DNA of 39,082 bases from Myxococcales bacterium (GCA_016794325.1 JAEUKG010000156.1:1-39082), one strand, 5' to 3'; shown: positions 16,838 to 25,760, numbered from the stretch's first letter. Made by a program: numbers and translations. The notes: generated by a model not told the origin, from the sequence alone.

Positions 16838-17767
16838 TCACCCCCGCGCGACGTTCTCGCGGAACCAGGCGTAGGTCGTGCGCACGCCCTCTTCGAGGCC
16901 GACGCGCGCGCGCCATCCGAGGCCGGATAGCTTGGAGACGTCGAGGAGCTTGCGCGGCGTGCCGTCGGGCTTGGTGGTGTCCCAGACGAGCTCACCCTCG
17001 AAGGCCACGACCCTCGCCACGAGCTCGGCGAGCTCGCGGATGGAGAGGTCCTCCCCGGTGCCGACGTTGACGACGCCCGGCTCGTCGTACCGCTCCATCA
17101 AGAAGACGGAGGCGTCGGCCAGATCGTCGACGTGGAGGAACTCGCGCTTGGGCGTGCCCGTCCCCCACATCGTCACCGTCGCGTCGCCGCGGGCCTTGGC
17201 CTCGTGGAGCTTGCGGATCATCGCCGGCAGCACGTGCGAGCTCTGGAGGTCGAAGTTGTCGAACGGGCCGTACAGGTTCGTCGGCATGAGCGAGATGCCG
17301 TGGAAGCCGTGCTGCTTCCGGTACGCGTCGACCATGGTGATGCCCGCGATCTTCGCCACCGCGTAGGGGGCGTTGGTCGGCTCGAGCGCGCCGGTGAGCA
17401 GGTACTCCTCGCGGATCGGCTGCGGGGCCATCTTCGGGTAGATGCAGGACGATCCGAGGAACGCGAGCTTCTCGACCCCGTGGTCGCGCGCGGCGTCGAT
17501 CACGTTGAGCTGGATGAGGAGGTTGTCGCGGATGAAGTCGGCGGGGTACGTCGAGTTGGCGAGGATCCCGCCGACCTTGGCCGCCGCGAGGAAGACGTGG
17601 GTGGGGCGCTCGGCGGCGAAGAACGCCTGCACCGCCGCGCGATCGCAGAGGTCGACCTCGGCGCGGGTGCGCACGACGACGTCCACCCCCGGCTCGCGAG
17701 CGAGCCGGCGCACGATGGCGCTCCCGACGAGGCCGCGGTGGCCGGCGACGAAGACCTTACCACGCAT
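16838..17767 (-). CDS. fcl: GDP-L-fucose synthase
   Basis: 309 residues, normal length. NADP-binding [14 protein letters not shown] (5-18) and the early signature [19 protein letters not shown] (61-79) are specific for this family. Catalytic Ser107 lies in GSSCIYP, and Tyr135 and Lys139 lie in [17 protein letters not shown] and [10 protein letters not shown] are also conserved. It converts GDP-4-keto-6-deoxymannose to GDP-L-fucose by epimerisation and reduction in the cytosol. It overlaps the 3' end of gmd by 11 bases in the classic gmd-fcl order, so the two steps are coupled in translation. Confidence 0.97.
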   Translation of the reverse strand: MRGKVFVAGHRGLVGSAIVRRLAREPGVDVVVRTRAEVDLCDRAAVQAFFAAERPTHVFLAAAKVGGILANSTYPADFIRDNLLIQLNVIDAARDHGVEKLAFLGSSCIYPKMAPQPIREEYLLTGALEPTNAPYAVAKIAGITMVDAYRKQHGFHGISLMPTNLYGPFDNFDLQSSHVLPAMIRKLHEAKARGDATVTMWGTGTPKREFLHVDDLADASVFLMERYDEPGVVNVGTGEDLSIRELAELVARVVAFEGELVWDTTKPDGTPRKLLDVSKLSGLGWRARVGLEEGVRTTYAWFRENVARG

Positions 17768-18803
17768 GGCGACGCCCCTCTTGCAGCTGCCCCGACAGGC
17801 GCAGCGTCTGCTCGCGGCCCGCGAGCTCGAGATCGTGCGCCACCATCATCTTCACGAGCTCGGGGAAGGTCACCGTCGGCTGCCAGCCGAGCTTCTCGCG
17901 GGCCTTCGAGGCGTCGCCGAGGAGGTGATCGACCTCCGCCGGGCGCAGGTAGCGGCTGTCGAGCTCGACGTATTTCTTCCAGTCAAGCTCGACCTCCTGG
18001 AACGCGAGCTCGAGGCACTGCCGCACCGAGTGCGACACCCCCGTCGCGACCACGAAGTCGTCGGGCTGATCGGCCTGGAGCATCTGCCACATCGCGCGCA
18101 CGTAGTCGCCGGCGAAGCCCCAGTCGCGCTTGGCGTCGAGGTTGCCGAGGTGGAGCTTGTGGTCGAGCCCGAGCTTGATGCGCGCCGCCGCGCGCGTGAT
18201 CTTGCGGGTGACGAAGGTCTCTCCGCGCCGGGGCGACTCGTGGTTGAAGAGGATGCCGTTGCAGATGAACATCCCGTAGGCCTCGCGGTAGTTCGTCGCG
18301 AACCAGTGGGCGGCCACCTTGCTCGCGGCGTACGGGCTGCGGGGGTGGAACGGCGTCTTCTCGTTCTGCGGCGGCGCCTCGCTCCCGAACATCTCGCTGG
18401 AGCCGGCCTGGTAGAAGCGCACCGTCTGCTTCGACCCGAGCATGTAGTCACGCACCGCCTCGAGCAGCCTCAGCGTGCCCGTCGCCACGACGTCGGCGGT
18501 GTACTCCGGCTCGTCGAACGAGACGCGCACGTGCGACTGCGCGCCGAGGTTGTAGACCTCGTTCGGCTTCACCTCCTCCACGATCCGGCGCATCCCGGTG
18601 CCGTCGGAGAGGTCGCCGAAGTGGAGGAAGAGCCGCGTGTCGGGCTCGTGGCGGTCGGCGTAGATGTGGTCGATGCGGCCGGTGTTGAAGGTGCTCGCGC
18701 GGCGCACGATGCCGTGCACCTGGTAGCCCTTCTGGAGCAGGAGCTCGGCGAGGTACGAGCCGTCTTGACCGGTGATCCCGACGATGAGGGCACGCCTGTT
18801 CAC
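17757..18803 (-). CDS. gmd: GDP-mannose 4,6-dehydratase
   Basis: 348 residues. NADP-binding [15 protein letters not shown] (9-23) is the Gmd signature. [16 protein letters not shown] follows, then [22 protein letters not shown] (catalytic Ser/Thr-Asp-Glu region) and the Tyr-Lys pair in SPYAASKVA. It dehydrates GDP-mannose to GDP-4-keto-6-deoxymannose, the substrate of the Fcl enzyme encoded next. GDP-mannose synthesis (manC, manB) is not in the window. The ATG at 18803 is fixed by the N-terminal strand. The gene is divergent from a methyltransferase gene with 36 bases between starts. Confidence 0.97.
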   Translation of the reverse strand: MNRRALIVGITGQDGSYLAELLLQKGYQVHGIVRRASTFNTGRIDHIYADRHEPDTRLFLHFGDLSDGTGMRRIVEEVKPNEVYNLGAQSHVRVSFDEPEYTADVVATGTLRLLEAVRDYMLGSKQTVRFYQAGSSEMFGSEAPPQNEKTPFHPRSPYAASKVAAHWFATNYREAYGMFICNGILFNHESPRRGETFVTRKITRAAARIKLGLDHKLHLGNLDAKRDWGFAGDYVRAMWQMLQADQPDDFVVATGVSHSVRQCLELAFQEVELDWKKYVELDSRYLRPAEVDHLLGDASKAREKLGWQPTVTFPELVKMMVAHDLELAGREQTLRLSGQLQEGRRHAW

Positions 18804-18823
18804 GATGCTTTCTCCGGTGTCTG

Positions 18824-18832
18824 TGGTACGTA
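18824..18832 (+). promoter_or_regulatory. Extended -10, TGGTACGTA
   Basis: TGG followed by TACGTA, 7 bases before the ATG at 18840, between divergent gmd and methyltransferase genes. It lacks the final T of the TAnnnT pattern. Predicted start coincides with the start codon. Confidence 0.4.
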
Positions 18833-18839
18833 CGGGCCG

Positions 18840-19499
18840 ATGGCCGAGCTCACGCGCGAACTGCTCCGGGACCTGCCCAAGAACGGCCCGACCGACCCTA
18901 TCGAATACTACAGACGCCCACTCGTGGGATGGCTCTTTCGCGAGCGCATCAACATGGGCCTCCGGCTCCTCGGGTCAGGGAGGGCGGGGTCGCGCCGCTT
19001 CGAGCACGGGCTCGAGGTCGGCTACGGAGCGGGCGCGGTCCTCCTCGCGATGGCGGGGGTGGCCGACCGGCTGAGCGGCCTCGACCTGGACGCCGACCCG
19101 GCGGTGGTCGACGCGATCCTCGCCCGGCGCGACGTGAAGGCCGACCTCCGCAAAGGGAGCGTGCTCGAGATGCCCTTCGACGACGGGGCGTTCGACCTCG
19201 TCGTGTGCTTCTCGGTGTTCGAGCACCTCCGCGAGTACGGCGCGGCCCTCCGCGAGGTCCGGCGCACGATGCGGCCCGGCGGCCGGTTCCTCCTCGGCAT
19301 GCCGGCGGTGAACCGGATGATGGAGTGGGGCTTCCTCGCGATCGGCTTCAAGGGCATCGACGACCACCACGTGACGCCCCCGGTGCGGGTCGCGCGCGCG
19401 TTCGACGAGGCGGGCTTCCGCCTGCTCGACGTGAAGTACCTCGGCGTGCCGCGCCCGCGCGCCGCGCTCTACACGACGTGGCTGCTCGAGCCCACATGA
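18840..19499 (+). CDS. Class I SAM-dependent methyltransferase (Methyltransf_11-like)
   Basis: 219 residues. A helical N-terminus ([20 protein letters not shown]) leads to the SAM loop [15 protein letters not shown] (about 58-72). [10 protein letters not shown] carries the acidic SAM-ribose contact. [17 protein letters not shown] and [16 protein letters not shown] complete the fold. This type commonly methylates sugar or lipid-linked intermediates. No substrate can be assigned. Its stop overlaps the next start (ATGA), making a two-methyltransferase operon. The ATG at 18840 follows an extended -10 by 7 bases. Confidence 0.85.
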   Translation: MAELTRELLRDLPKNGPTDPIEYYRRPLVGWLFRERINMGLRLLGSGRAGSRRFEHGLEVGYGAGAVLLAMAGVADRLSGLDLDADPAVVDAILARRDVKADLRKGSVLEMPFDDGAFDLVVCFSVFEHLREYGAALREVRRTMRPGGRFLLGMPAVNRMMEWGFLAIGFKGIDDHHVTPPVRVARAFDEAGFRLLDVKYLGVPRPRAALYTTWLLEPT

Positions 19500-20257
19500 G
19501 CGACTACCGCGCCCGCGCGGCCGACGCGGAGATCTCCGAAGACGCCGCGAAGATCCGCAAGAACGCGCTCCTCGAGGAGATCTACCTCGACGTGTACCGG
19601 CGCATCCTCGAGGCCGTGCCCGAGGCCACCCACCCGCGCCTGCTCGAGATCGGCTCCGGCGGCGGCTTCTTCGCGCGCGTGGCGCCGCACGTCGTCACCA
19701 GCGACTGCGTGGCCGGGCCCGGCATCTCGAAGGTCGTGGACGCGTGCCGTCTCGACGAGTCGTTCCAGCCAGGCTCCCTCGACGGCATCGTCGCGTTCAA
19801 CGTCTTCCACCACCTTCCCGACGCGCGCGGCTTCCTGAAGACGGCGTCGATCGTGCTCAGGCCCGGCGGGCGGATCGTCCTCGTCGAGCCGTGGTTCACG
19901 CCCGTCGGGCAGTGGTTCTACCGCGCGCTCCACCACGAGCCGTGGCGCGCCGACCCCGCCGACTGGAGCCTCGTCGGCGAGGGGCGCCTGCTCGGCGCGA
20001 ACTCGCGCTTGCCCACCAGCGTGTTCCGCGACAGCGACCGCCGCTTCGAGTCGGAGTTCCCGGAGCTCGCGATCGTCGAGCGCCGCCCGTTCCACAAGTG
20101 GCTCTACCTCGCGAGCGGCGGCCTCCGGCTGAACACCCGCGTCCCGCGCACGCTCGCGCGCGCGCTGGTCGCGTTCGATCGGCGCGTGCGCGCCGGCGAT
20201 CGCGCGACCGGCATCTTCGCGCGGGTCGTCGTCGAGAAACGCGCGCCGAAGAGCTGA
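19496..20257 (+). CDS. Class I SAM-dependent methyltransferase
   Basis: 253 residues. An N-terminal helical cap (ISEDAAKIRKNALLEEIYLD) is followed by RLLEIGSGGGFFARV (about 48-62, SAM loop). GSLDGIVAFNVFHHLPD and VLRPGGRIVLVEPWFTP follow. The C-terminal part has GQWFYRALHHEPW and FHKWLYLASGGL, which resemble methyltransferases in surface glycan clusters. It is translationally coupled to the upstream methyltransferase (ATGA) and ends the operon. The substrate is unknown; a glycan role rests on position beside gmd and fcl. Confidence 0.85.
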   Translation: MSDYRARAADAEISEDAAKIRKNALLEEIYLDVYRRILEAVPEATHPRLLEIGSGGGFFARVAPHVVTSDCVAGPGISKVVDACRLDESFQPGSLDGIVAFNVFHHLPDARGFLKTASIVLRPGGRIVLVEPWFTPVGQWFYRALHHEPWRADPADWSLVGEGRLLGANSRLPTSVFRDSDRRFESEFPELAIVERRPFHKWLYLASGGLRLNTRVPRTLARALVAFDRRVRAGDRATGIFARVVVEKRAPKS

Positions 20258-20513
20258 TTCGCCGGGGCACGCTCGATCTCAGCGCGCGCCCGCCTTCGGA
20301 CGCGACTTTCAGGCGGGGAGGCGCGAGAGGTCCGAGTCGACCAGGGTGACGAGGCACGCGGCCGGGCGCCGAAACCGGCGTGGCCCGCTGGATGGTCGCC
20401 GTGCGCGGCGGCGCGGTCGGGGTGAGCGTCGATCGCGGCGAGGCCGCGCTCACACGACCGCAGCCGCGCGCCCGCGTGCCCTGTAGCGCCGGCAACGAAC
20501 GACGAGGCCGCCC
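20258..20513. other. Spacer before the TetR promoter
   Basis: 256 bases with no credible gene; the reading frames here have random composition. A small hairpin CGCCG-AAAC-CGGCG (about 20367-20380), flanked by GGC/GCC repeats, may end the methyltransferase operon. Confidence 0.5.
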
Positions 20514-20542
20514 TTGACAGAATAGTAAACGTCATTCACTAT
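20514..20542 (+). promoter_or_regulatory. Promoter of tetR-family gene
   Basis: TTGACA (20514-20519), a 17-base spacer and CACTAT (20537-20542). The expected start is the A of the ATG at 20549, which has no ribosome-binding site. A leaderless transcript is predicted. The surroundings are much richer in A/T than the neighbours. Confidence 0.65.
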
Positions 20543-20557
20543 GTAAACATGATTCAC
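20525..20557 (+). promoter_or_regulatory. Two-copy operator overlapping promoter and start codon
   Basis: GTAAACGTCATTCAC (20525-20539) is repeated as GTAAACATGATTCAC (20543-20557), 18 bases apart. Each copy is also an imperfect inverted repeat (GTAAAC against GTGAAT). The first lies in the spacer and reaches the -10; the second contains the start codon. This is the expected layout for autorepression by the adjacent TetR protein. Confidence 0.65.
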
Positions 20558-21250
20558 GGTTCGGCCGCTCCGGGCACGCCGCGGGAGCGCAGGCACGACG
20601 AGAACCTCGCCCGCATCCTCGACGCGGCCATGAAGGTGGTGGCGGAGGGGGGCCTCGAGGCGCTCTCCATCCAGCGCCTCGCCCGTGAGGTCGCGTACAC
20701 GCCCGGCGCGCTCTACCGCTACTTCGACTCGAAAGACGCGATCCTGTCGGCGCTGGTGGAGCGCACGCTCGCCGAGCTCCGCGAGCGGCTCGTGGCCGCC
20801 GACGGCACGCTCGGCGCCAGAGCAGCTCCCCTCGCGCGGGTCGCGGCCATCGCCGACGCGTACGCGTCGTTCGCGCGCGAAGAGCCGCACCGCTTCGGCC
20901 TCCTCGCGACGACGCTCGCCGACCCCCGCGTCCTCCTCGATCGCCCCGCCGACGCGACGCCGGTGGTCCGCATCATGACCGCCGCGCTCGAGCCCGTCGG
21001 CGCCGCCCTCGCCGACGCCGCCGCCCGGGGCGCGCTCGCCGAGGGCGACGTCGCCGAGCGCGCGCTCTGCCTCTTCGCGATGCTCCACGGGCTCCTGCAG
21101 ATGCGGAAGCAGGAGCGCCACGCGCCGGCGATCCTCGACGTCGACCGCCTCTCGCGCGCGGGCACGCGCGCGCTCCTCGCCGGCTGGGGCGCGAAGCCGC
21201 GCGCCCTCGAAGCCGCGTTCCCCAGCAACCCCACCGGAGATCGATCATGA
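20549..21250 (+). CDS. TetR/AcrR-family transcriptional regulator
   Basis: 233 residues. The N-terminal DNA-binding domain (about 15-62) is clear: NLARILDAAMKVVAEGGLEA, then LSIQRLAREVAYTPGALYRYF (recognition helix ending in the family LYRYF) and DSKDAILSALV. The C-terminal part (70-215) is the helical ligand and dimer domain and has LCLFAMLHGLLQM near its end. It likely represses its own operon, which includes the hydroxylase-family gene that overlaps its stop by ATGA. The ligand is unknown; a lipid or fatty acid is plausible from the partner. The ATG at 20549 lies inside the second operator repeat. Confidence 0.93.
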   Translation: MIHGSAAPGTPRERRHDENLARILDAAMKVVAEGGLEALSIQRLAREVAYTPGALYRYFDSKDAILSALVERTLAELRERLVAADGTLGARAAPLARVAAIADAYASFAREEPHRFGLLATTLADPRVLLDRPADATPVVRIMTAALEPVGAALADAAARGALAEGDVAERALCLFAMLHGLLQMRKQERHAPAILDVDRLSRAGTRALLAGWGAKPRALEAAFPSNPTGDRS

Positions 21251-21801
21251 GCACCCCCGCCGCCGCCGCCGTCGCCGCCTTCGCGGGCGTCTTGTCGTGG
21301 AGCTTCCTCGAATACGTCATCCACCGCTGGCTCGGGCACCGCTTCAAGAAGAACCCGTTCGGCGCCGAGCACGTGCGCCACCACATCGAGGGCAACTACT
21401 TCGCCCCGTCGTGGAAGAAGGGGATCGTCACCGTCCTCGCGACCGCCCTCGTCGGCGCGCCGGCCGTCTTCTTCCTGGGCCCGGCGCGGGGCGTGGCCTA
21501 CGTCGCGGGCTTCGTGGGGTTCTACCTCTGCTACGAGGTGCTCCACCGCTTGGAGCACGTCCACGGCGGCTTCGGGCCCTACGGTCGCTGGGCGCGCCGG
21601 CACCACTTCACCCACCACTTCGTCGACGCGCGCTTCAACCACGGCGTGACGTCGCCGCTCTGGGACTTCGTGTTCGGCACCTACAAGAAGCCGGGGCGGA
21701 TCACGGTGCCCGCCAAGCTCCAGATGCAGTGGCTCGTCGACCCGAGCACCCGAGACGTGCGGGCCGACTGGGCCGACACCTTCGTGCTCGCGCGGCGGTG
21801 A
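21247..21801 (+). CDS. Sterol desaturase / fatty acid hydroxylase family protein
   Basis: 184 residues with two to three transmembrane regions (about 5-22, 60-98). The His clusters that bind two metal ions in this superfamily are present: H26 and H31 in IHRWLGHR, H42/H45/H46 in EHVRHH, H100/H104/H106 in LHRLEHVHG, H119/H120/H123/H124 in RHHFTHHF, and H132 in FNHGVTSPLWD. The ending LWDFVFGTY is typical. It should be an oxygen-dependent membrane hydroxylase acting on a lipid or acyl chain. It is coupled to the TetR gene (ATGA), so its expression is probably controlled by that repressor. The exact substrate is not readable. Confidence 0.88.
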   Translation: MSTPAAAAVAAFAGVLSWSFLEYVIHRWLGHRFKKNPFGAEHVRHHIEGNYFAPSWKKGIVTVLATALVGAPAVFFLGPARGVAYVAGFVGFYLCYEVLHRLEHVHGGFGPYGRWARRHHFTHHFVDARFNHGVTSPLWDFVFGTYKKPGRITVPAKLQMQWLVDPSTRDVRADWADTFVLARR

Positions 21802-21816
21802 CGCTCGACTCGAGCC

Positions 21817-22263
21817 CTAGCGCACGGCGGTCGCGTCGAGCTCCATCACGAAGTCGTCGGGCAGCGCCGCGGGGACGAGGCCGCTCTTGCGCGGCGCGGG
21901 TCGGTCGTCTTCGGGTCCGAGGATCCGGACGCCCGACGGCGGCATGACGTCGCTCGCGTCGTGGCCGAGCCGCGTGCGGAGCTCGACGACGTGGCCGACC
22001 AGCGCTTGCACCCGCGAGCGGAGCGCCACGTTCTCGCGGCGGAGCGCGTCGACCATCGCCTCGTCGGCGCGGCGCACCTCGGCCGCGACCGCGCACCAGT
22101 CCTCGATGACCTCGGGGAGCACCCACATCCGCCGAGCCGCCTCGTCGACCGTGAGCTCGCCCACGAGCACCGCGGTCGCGACGCGCGCGCGGACCCTTGG
22201 ATCGCTCCGGTTGGCGGGAACGGAGGTGCTCGGGCGGGTGGTCACGTCGCGGTCGCTGGCCAT
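21817..22263 (-). CDS. Small HTH and coiled-coil protein
   Basis: 148 residues from ATG 22263. A helix-turn-helix-like stretch, ELTVDEAARRMWVLPEVIED (about 36-55), resembles the DNA-binding part of transposase or phage-type HTH proteins. It is followed by a coiled coil with heptads (about 63-97, including VDALRRENVALRSRVQALV). The rest is Pro/Asp-rich and ends MELDATAVR. No transposase catalytic domain or IS ends are present. An upstream in-frame ATG (22281) lacks a better ribosome-binding site. It is divergent from the FHA-sigma54 activator gene, and perfect palindromes lie between them. It could be a regulator, but the function is unknown. Confidence 0.65.
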   Translation of the reverse strand: MASDRDVTTRPSTSVPANRSDPRVRARVATAVLVGELTVDEAARRMWVLPEVIEDWCAVAAEVRRADEAMVDALRRENVALRSRVQALVGHVVELRTRLGHDASDVMPPSGVRILGPEDDRPAPRKSGLVPAALPDDFVMELDATAVR

Positions 22264-22336
22264 GGCGCTCGCCAAAAGCATGGCGCGTGCCCGCCGTATC
22301 CTCGCAGAACCTGGTCGGTCGGTGGACCACCTGTGC

Positions 22337-22373
22337 GCGCTCGAGCGCAGTCGGTGTGCTCGGCCGAGCACAC
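22337..22373. promoter_or_regulatory. Two perfect palindromes in a divergent intergenic region
   Basis: GCGCTCGAGCGC (22337-22348) and GTGTGCTCGGCCGAGCACAC (22354-22373). Their centres are 21 bases apart, two helical turns. A 20-base palindrome without a loop fits a dimeric regulator site better than a terminator. They lie 48-64 bases upstream of the -10 of the activator gene. Confidence 0.6.
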
Positions 22374-22417
22374 TCGCCGAGAGGCGGTTTCGCGCGGCTT
22401 TTCAGCACCAAACGGTG

Positions 22418-22426
22418 TGGTAGGGT
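22418..22426 (+). promoter_or_regulatory. Extended -10, TGGTAGGGT
   Basis: TGG plus TAGGGT, 13 bases before the ATG at 22440. Matches TGnTAnnnT; a -35 is not clear. Confidence 0.45.
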
Positions 22427-22439
22427 GCGCGAAAGTCGG

Positions 22440-23846
22440 ATGGTCCACGACGAGGACAACACGCTCCAGGGATCGCTCGCCCGCCGCCCGTCGGCGCGGC
22501 CGCCGGCCGACACGTTCCACATTCGGGTGATCGACGGGCCCGGCGCCGGCGTCGAGGCGGTCGTGAGCGAGTCGACCCCGTCGCGCGTCTTCGTGGGCTC
22601 GAGCCGCGCGTGCGAGCTCGTGGTCACCGATCGCCGCGTGTCGCGCCGCCACCTGAGCGCGAGCGTCGCGCGCGGCGCGCTCCTCGTCACCGACGTCGGC
22701 TCCACCAACGGCACGTTCGTCAACGGCGTGCGCATCGGCGAGGCGATGCTCTCGGGAGGAGAGACCGTCCGCATCGGCGACAGCGTGATCGTCGTCGAGG
22801 CGGTGTCGGGCGCGCGGCAGGCGTCGCTCCCGCCGATCGAGGGCTTCGGCCGCTTGCTCGGCGGCAGCGTCGCGATGCGCAAGCTCTACCCGCTGCTCGA
22901 TCGGCTCGCCCAGAGCGACGTCCCGGTGCTCGTCGAAGGGGAGACCGGCACCGGCAAGGAGGTCCTCGCCGAGGCGCTCCACGAGCGGAGCGCGCGCGCC
23001 GGCGGCCCCTACGAGGTCCTCGACTGCACCGCGATCCCGCCGAACCTCATCGAGTCGGTGCTCTTCGGCCACGAGAAGGGCGCCTTCACGGGCGCGGTCT
23101 CGGCGCGGCCCGGCGTGTTCGAGCTCGCCCACGGGGGCACCTTGCTCATCGACGAGATCGGCGACCTCGATCCGAGCCTGCAGCCGAAGCTGCTCCGCGC
23201 CATCGAGCGGTCGAGCGTGCAGCGCGTCGGCGGCACGAAGTGGATCCAGGTCGACGTGCGGCTCATCTGCGCGACCCGGCGCGATCTCGAGCAGGAGATC
23301 GCGACCGGCCGCTTCCGCGACGACCTCTTCTACCGCATGGCCGTCGCCCGGGTGGAGCTCCCGCCGCTGCGCGCGCGCGCCGGCGACATCGCGCTGCTCG
23401 CCCGCGCGTTCTGGGAGCGGCTCGGCGGCCCCGCGGGCGGTCCGCCGGAGGAGCTCTTGCGCGAGCTCGAGGGGGCCGATTGGCCCGGCAACGTGCGCGA
23501 GCTCTACAACGTCGTCGCCCAACGCCTCGCCCTCGGCGACCTCGCGCCGACGAGCACCCGCAAGCCGCCCGCCCCCACGGCGGAGTCGGGCACGAGCTAC
23601 CGCTACACCCGGCCGCCTCCCGCCGACGCGAAGGCCGGTGACGACGCCGATCCCATCGAGGCCCTGCTCGCGCGCGACATGCCCTACACCAAGGCGCGCG
23701 AGGTGCTGGTCGCCGAGTTCACGAAGCGCTACCTCGAGCGCCTCCTCAAGCGGCACGGCGGCAACATCTCGCGCGCGGCCCAGGAGGCGGGCGTGGCGCG
23801 GCGGCACTTCTACACGTTGCTCGAGCGCACCACGTCCGAGCCGTAG
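22440..23846 (+). CDS. FHA-domain sigma54-dependent activator (Fis family)
   Basis: 468 residues in three parts. The FHA domain (about 27-120) has SRRHLSAS and GSTNGTFVNG (87-96), which bind phosphothreonine. The AAA+ domain (about 133-365) has Walker A GETGTGKE (167-174), an intact GAFTGA loop (214-219) that contacts sigma54, Walker B LLIDEIGDL, and the FRDDLFYRM sensor region. The Fis-type HTH (about 425-465) has GGNISRAAQEAGVARRHFY. Such proteins link Ser/Thr phosphorylation to sigma54 transcription in myxobacteria. The Ser/Thr kinase at 35913 is one possible partner, but nothing in sequence ties them. The ATG 22440 lacks a strong ribosome-binding site. The 3' end overlaps the convergent gene by 37 bases. 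Confidence 0.95.
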   Translation: MVHDEDNTLQGSLARRPSARPPADTFHIRVIDGPGAGVEAVVSESTPSRVFVGSSRACELVVTDRRVSRRHLSASVARGALLVTDVGSTNGTFVNGVRIGEAMLSGGETVRIGDSVIVVEAVSGARQASLPPIEGFGRLLGGSVAMRKLYPLLDRLAQSDVPVLVEGETGTGKEVLAEALHERSARAGGPYEVLDCTAIPPNLIESVLFGHEKGAFTGAVSARPGVFELAHGGTLLIDEIGDLDPSLQPKLLRAIERSSVQRVGGTKWIQVDVRLICATRRDLEQEIATGRFRDDLFYRMAVARVELPPLRARAGDIALLARAFWERLGGPAGGPPEELLRELEGADWPGNVRELYNVVAQRLALGDLAPTSTRKPPAPTAESGTSYRYTRPPPADAKAGDDADPIEALLARDMPYTKAREVLVAEFTKRYLERLLKRHGGNISRAAQEAGVARRHFYTLLERTTSEP

Positions 23847-25753
23847 CGGCGCCGGTGCGCGAGCGCGGCGGCGAGGGCGATCGCCGCCGCCGCCGCCGCC
23901 ACCGCGCAGCCGGAGTCGAAGGTCCGGGGCCGGTAGGTGAAGGTGACCACGCGCTCCCCCGGCGCGAGCGTGCGCGCGACGAGGTCCGCGCTCGACTCCG
24001 CGGGCGCGCCGTTCGCGCGCCACCCGGCGTCCCAGTTCTGGTTGAGGAGCAGGCGCGCGCCGCTCGCGGCGCCGCGCACCTCGACCGTCACCTCGTTGGG
24101 GCTCCAGCGGGCGATCGACGCTTCGCCTCCGCCCTCGACGTAGGCCTCGCCGCGGTAGGCGCCGTCGCCGATCCCGCGCGCGCCTTGGAAGCGCGGGCGG
24201 CCGTCCTTCTCGCGCGGGGCGAGGAAGTTCAGCCCCGGGAACGTGGTGCAGCGGATGCTGCCGACGTTGGCGCGGCGGGCGAGCAGCTCGGGCGGCCCGT
24301 CGACGCCGTGAGGGCTGCGCGGATCGGCGATGCCGTAGCGGAGCCACGAGGGGACCTCGTCGTACTGGACGTAGCCGGCGGTCTCCTCCGCGACCTCGGG
24401 GACGGCGAGGCCGAACCACGGGCGCGTCGCGCGCGCGTCCTCGCGCGCCATCAGCGCGACGGTGACCACGAACCCGGCCGCGAGGCCGGCGTCCGCGAGC
24501 CACGGCCGCGGGAGCCGCGCCCGCCAGCCGGGGAGACGCGCCTCGGCGACGCTGGCGGCGACGACGGCGAAGAGCAAGAACGCGGTGAGCGTGAACCGCG
24601 ACGGCACGTGCTGCGAGCTGAACGGCGGGACGAGGTGGAGCACGATCCACGGACCCCAGCCGCCGAGCGCGAGGAGCATGAACGCCCACCCGGTGGCCCG
24701 CATCGCGCGCACGCGGGGATCGTCGGACAGCCGCCGCCGCGAGACGAGCGCGAGGATGAAGACGAGCGCGATCGGACCGATGTATTGCCCGTATTCGTGC
24801 CACATCCAGTCGAGCCCCTCGACCTGGTAGTTGGGGACGTCGTCCACGCTGGAGACGAACATGCGAGGCCACGACAGCGGATCGATCGTCTCCCGCGAGC
24901 GCACGTACCGGGGGAACCGCGACAGGGCGTCGCCGATCGCGAGCACCTTGGGCGCCGCGAGCGCACCCCCGAGGGCGCCGAGGGCGGCGCCCCCGACGAG
25001 CGGCCTCACGCTCTTCTCCGCCCAGGCCCGGTAGGCGGCGATCAGCGCCACGCAGAGCGCAGTGTGCGGAACGGGATAGATTCCGTTGCCGAGGATCATG
25101 AGCGCGAACACGCCCGCGCCGGCGGCGATCCACCGGGCCCGCAGCCGCTCCCCCGGCGGCGTCGCGCGGAAGAAGGCCCCGAGGACCCACGGCAGGCCCG
25201 CGTAGAGCTGGTGCCAGGTGTGGCCGACGGCGATCTGGAGCGCGGTCCGCGAGCTCAGCGCGCCCACGAGGCACACGAACGCGACGGCGACGGGGTCGCG
25301 CACGAACCCGCGCGCGAAGAACCAGCACCCCAGGGTGAAGGCGACGACGAAGAACACGACCTCCGCTCGCACCGCGGCCTCGAGCGGCAAGAGGAGGTAG
25401 AGGGGCAGGACCGGCGACGCCACCGTGCTCGCGCCCTCGGGTGATCCCCACGCGGGGAAGCCGCCGCAGCCGTAGGGATCCCAGAACGGGAACTGCCCGT
25501 ACACGCGGATGCTCTTCGCCACCAGGTATCGGTGCGACTCCATCTGGTCCCAGTCGTGGGCCCCGAGGGTCGAGAGGCTGCGGAAGAAGCCCGACAGCAG
25601 CGCGCCCGCGACGACGGCGACGGACACGCACGCGAAGAGCACCCGCGCCCACCCCGCGCTCGACGCTCGCCCCGCGGCGTCGTCGGCCAGGCCCGGCGCG
25701 CGTCCAGGGTCCTCGGGACGCCGACTTGGGCTGCTCGCCGGCAAAGGCACCAT
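23810..25753 (-). CDS. YfhO-like polytopic membrane protein (paralog of 25823)
   Basis: 647 residues, about eleven to twelve transmembrane helices. The loop after helix 1 has AHDWDQMESHRYLVAKS (65-81), then FPFWDPYGCGGFPAWGS (88-104). These acidic and aromatic loops resemble those of GT-C-fold YfhO-type enzymes. A long soluble part (about 450-620) has TFPGLNFLAPREKDGRP, RWSPNEVTVEV and LLNQNWDAGWRANGAP, the last being a YfhO-type C-terminal signature. It probably glycosylates an envelope polymer using a lipid-linked sugar. It is about as long as its head-to-head neighbour and shares these motifs in order. TTGCAG, 17 bases, TATCCG and 7 bases lead to the ATG. An Arg/Pro-rich N-terminus of about 35 residues is absent from the paralog. 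Confidence 0.82.
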   Translation of the reverse strand: MVPLPASSPSRRPEDPGRAPGLADDAAGRASSAGWARVLFACVSVAVVAGALLSGFFRSLSTLGAHDWDQMESHRYLVAKSIRVYGQFPFWDPYGCGGFPAWGSPEGASTVASPVLPLYLLLPLEAAVRAEVVFFVVAFTLGCWFFARGFVRDPVAVAFVCLVGALSSRTALQIAVGHTWHQLYAGLPWVLGAFFRATPPGERLRARWIAAGAGVFALMILGNGIYPVPHTALCVALIAAYRAWAEKSVRPLVGGAALGALGGALAAPKVLAIGDALSRFPRYVRSRETIDPLSWPRMFVSSVDDVPNYQVEGLDWMWHEYGQYIGPIALVFILALVSRRRLSDDPRVRAMRATGWAFMLLALGGWGPWIVLHLVPPFSSQHVPSRFTLTAFLLFAVVAASVAEARLPGWRARLPRPWLADAGLAAGFVVTVALMAREDARATRPWFGLAVPEVAEETAGYVQYDEVPSWLRYGIADPRSPHGVDGPPELLARRANVGSIRCTTFPGLNFLAPREKDGRPRFQGARGIGDGAYRGEAYVEGGGEASIARWSPNEVTVEVRGAASGARLLLNQNWDAGWRANGAPAESSADLVARTLAPGERVVTFTYRPRTFDSGCAVAAAAAAIALAAALAHRRRYGSDVVRSSNV

Positions 25754-25760
25754 CGACGGG

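Noticed and set aside
20104-20535. Minus-strand open frame across the tetR promoter
   Set aside because: Overlaps a methyltransferase gene antisense and has no recognisable domain.
21817-22263. HTH protein as a transposase fragment
   Set aside because: No catalytic domain, no terminal inverted repeats and no target duplication seen.
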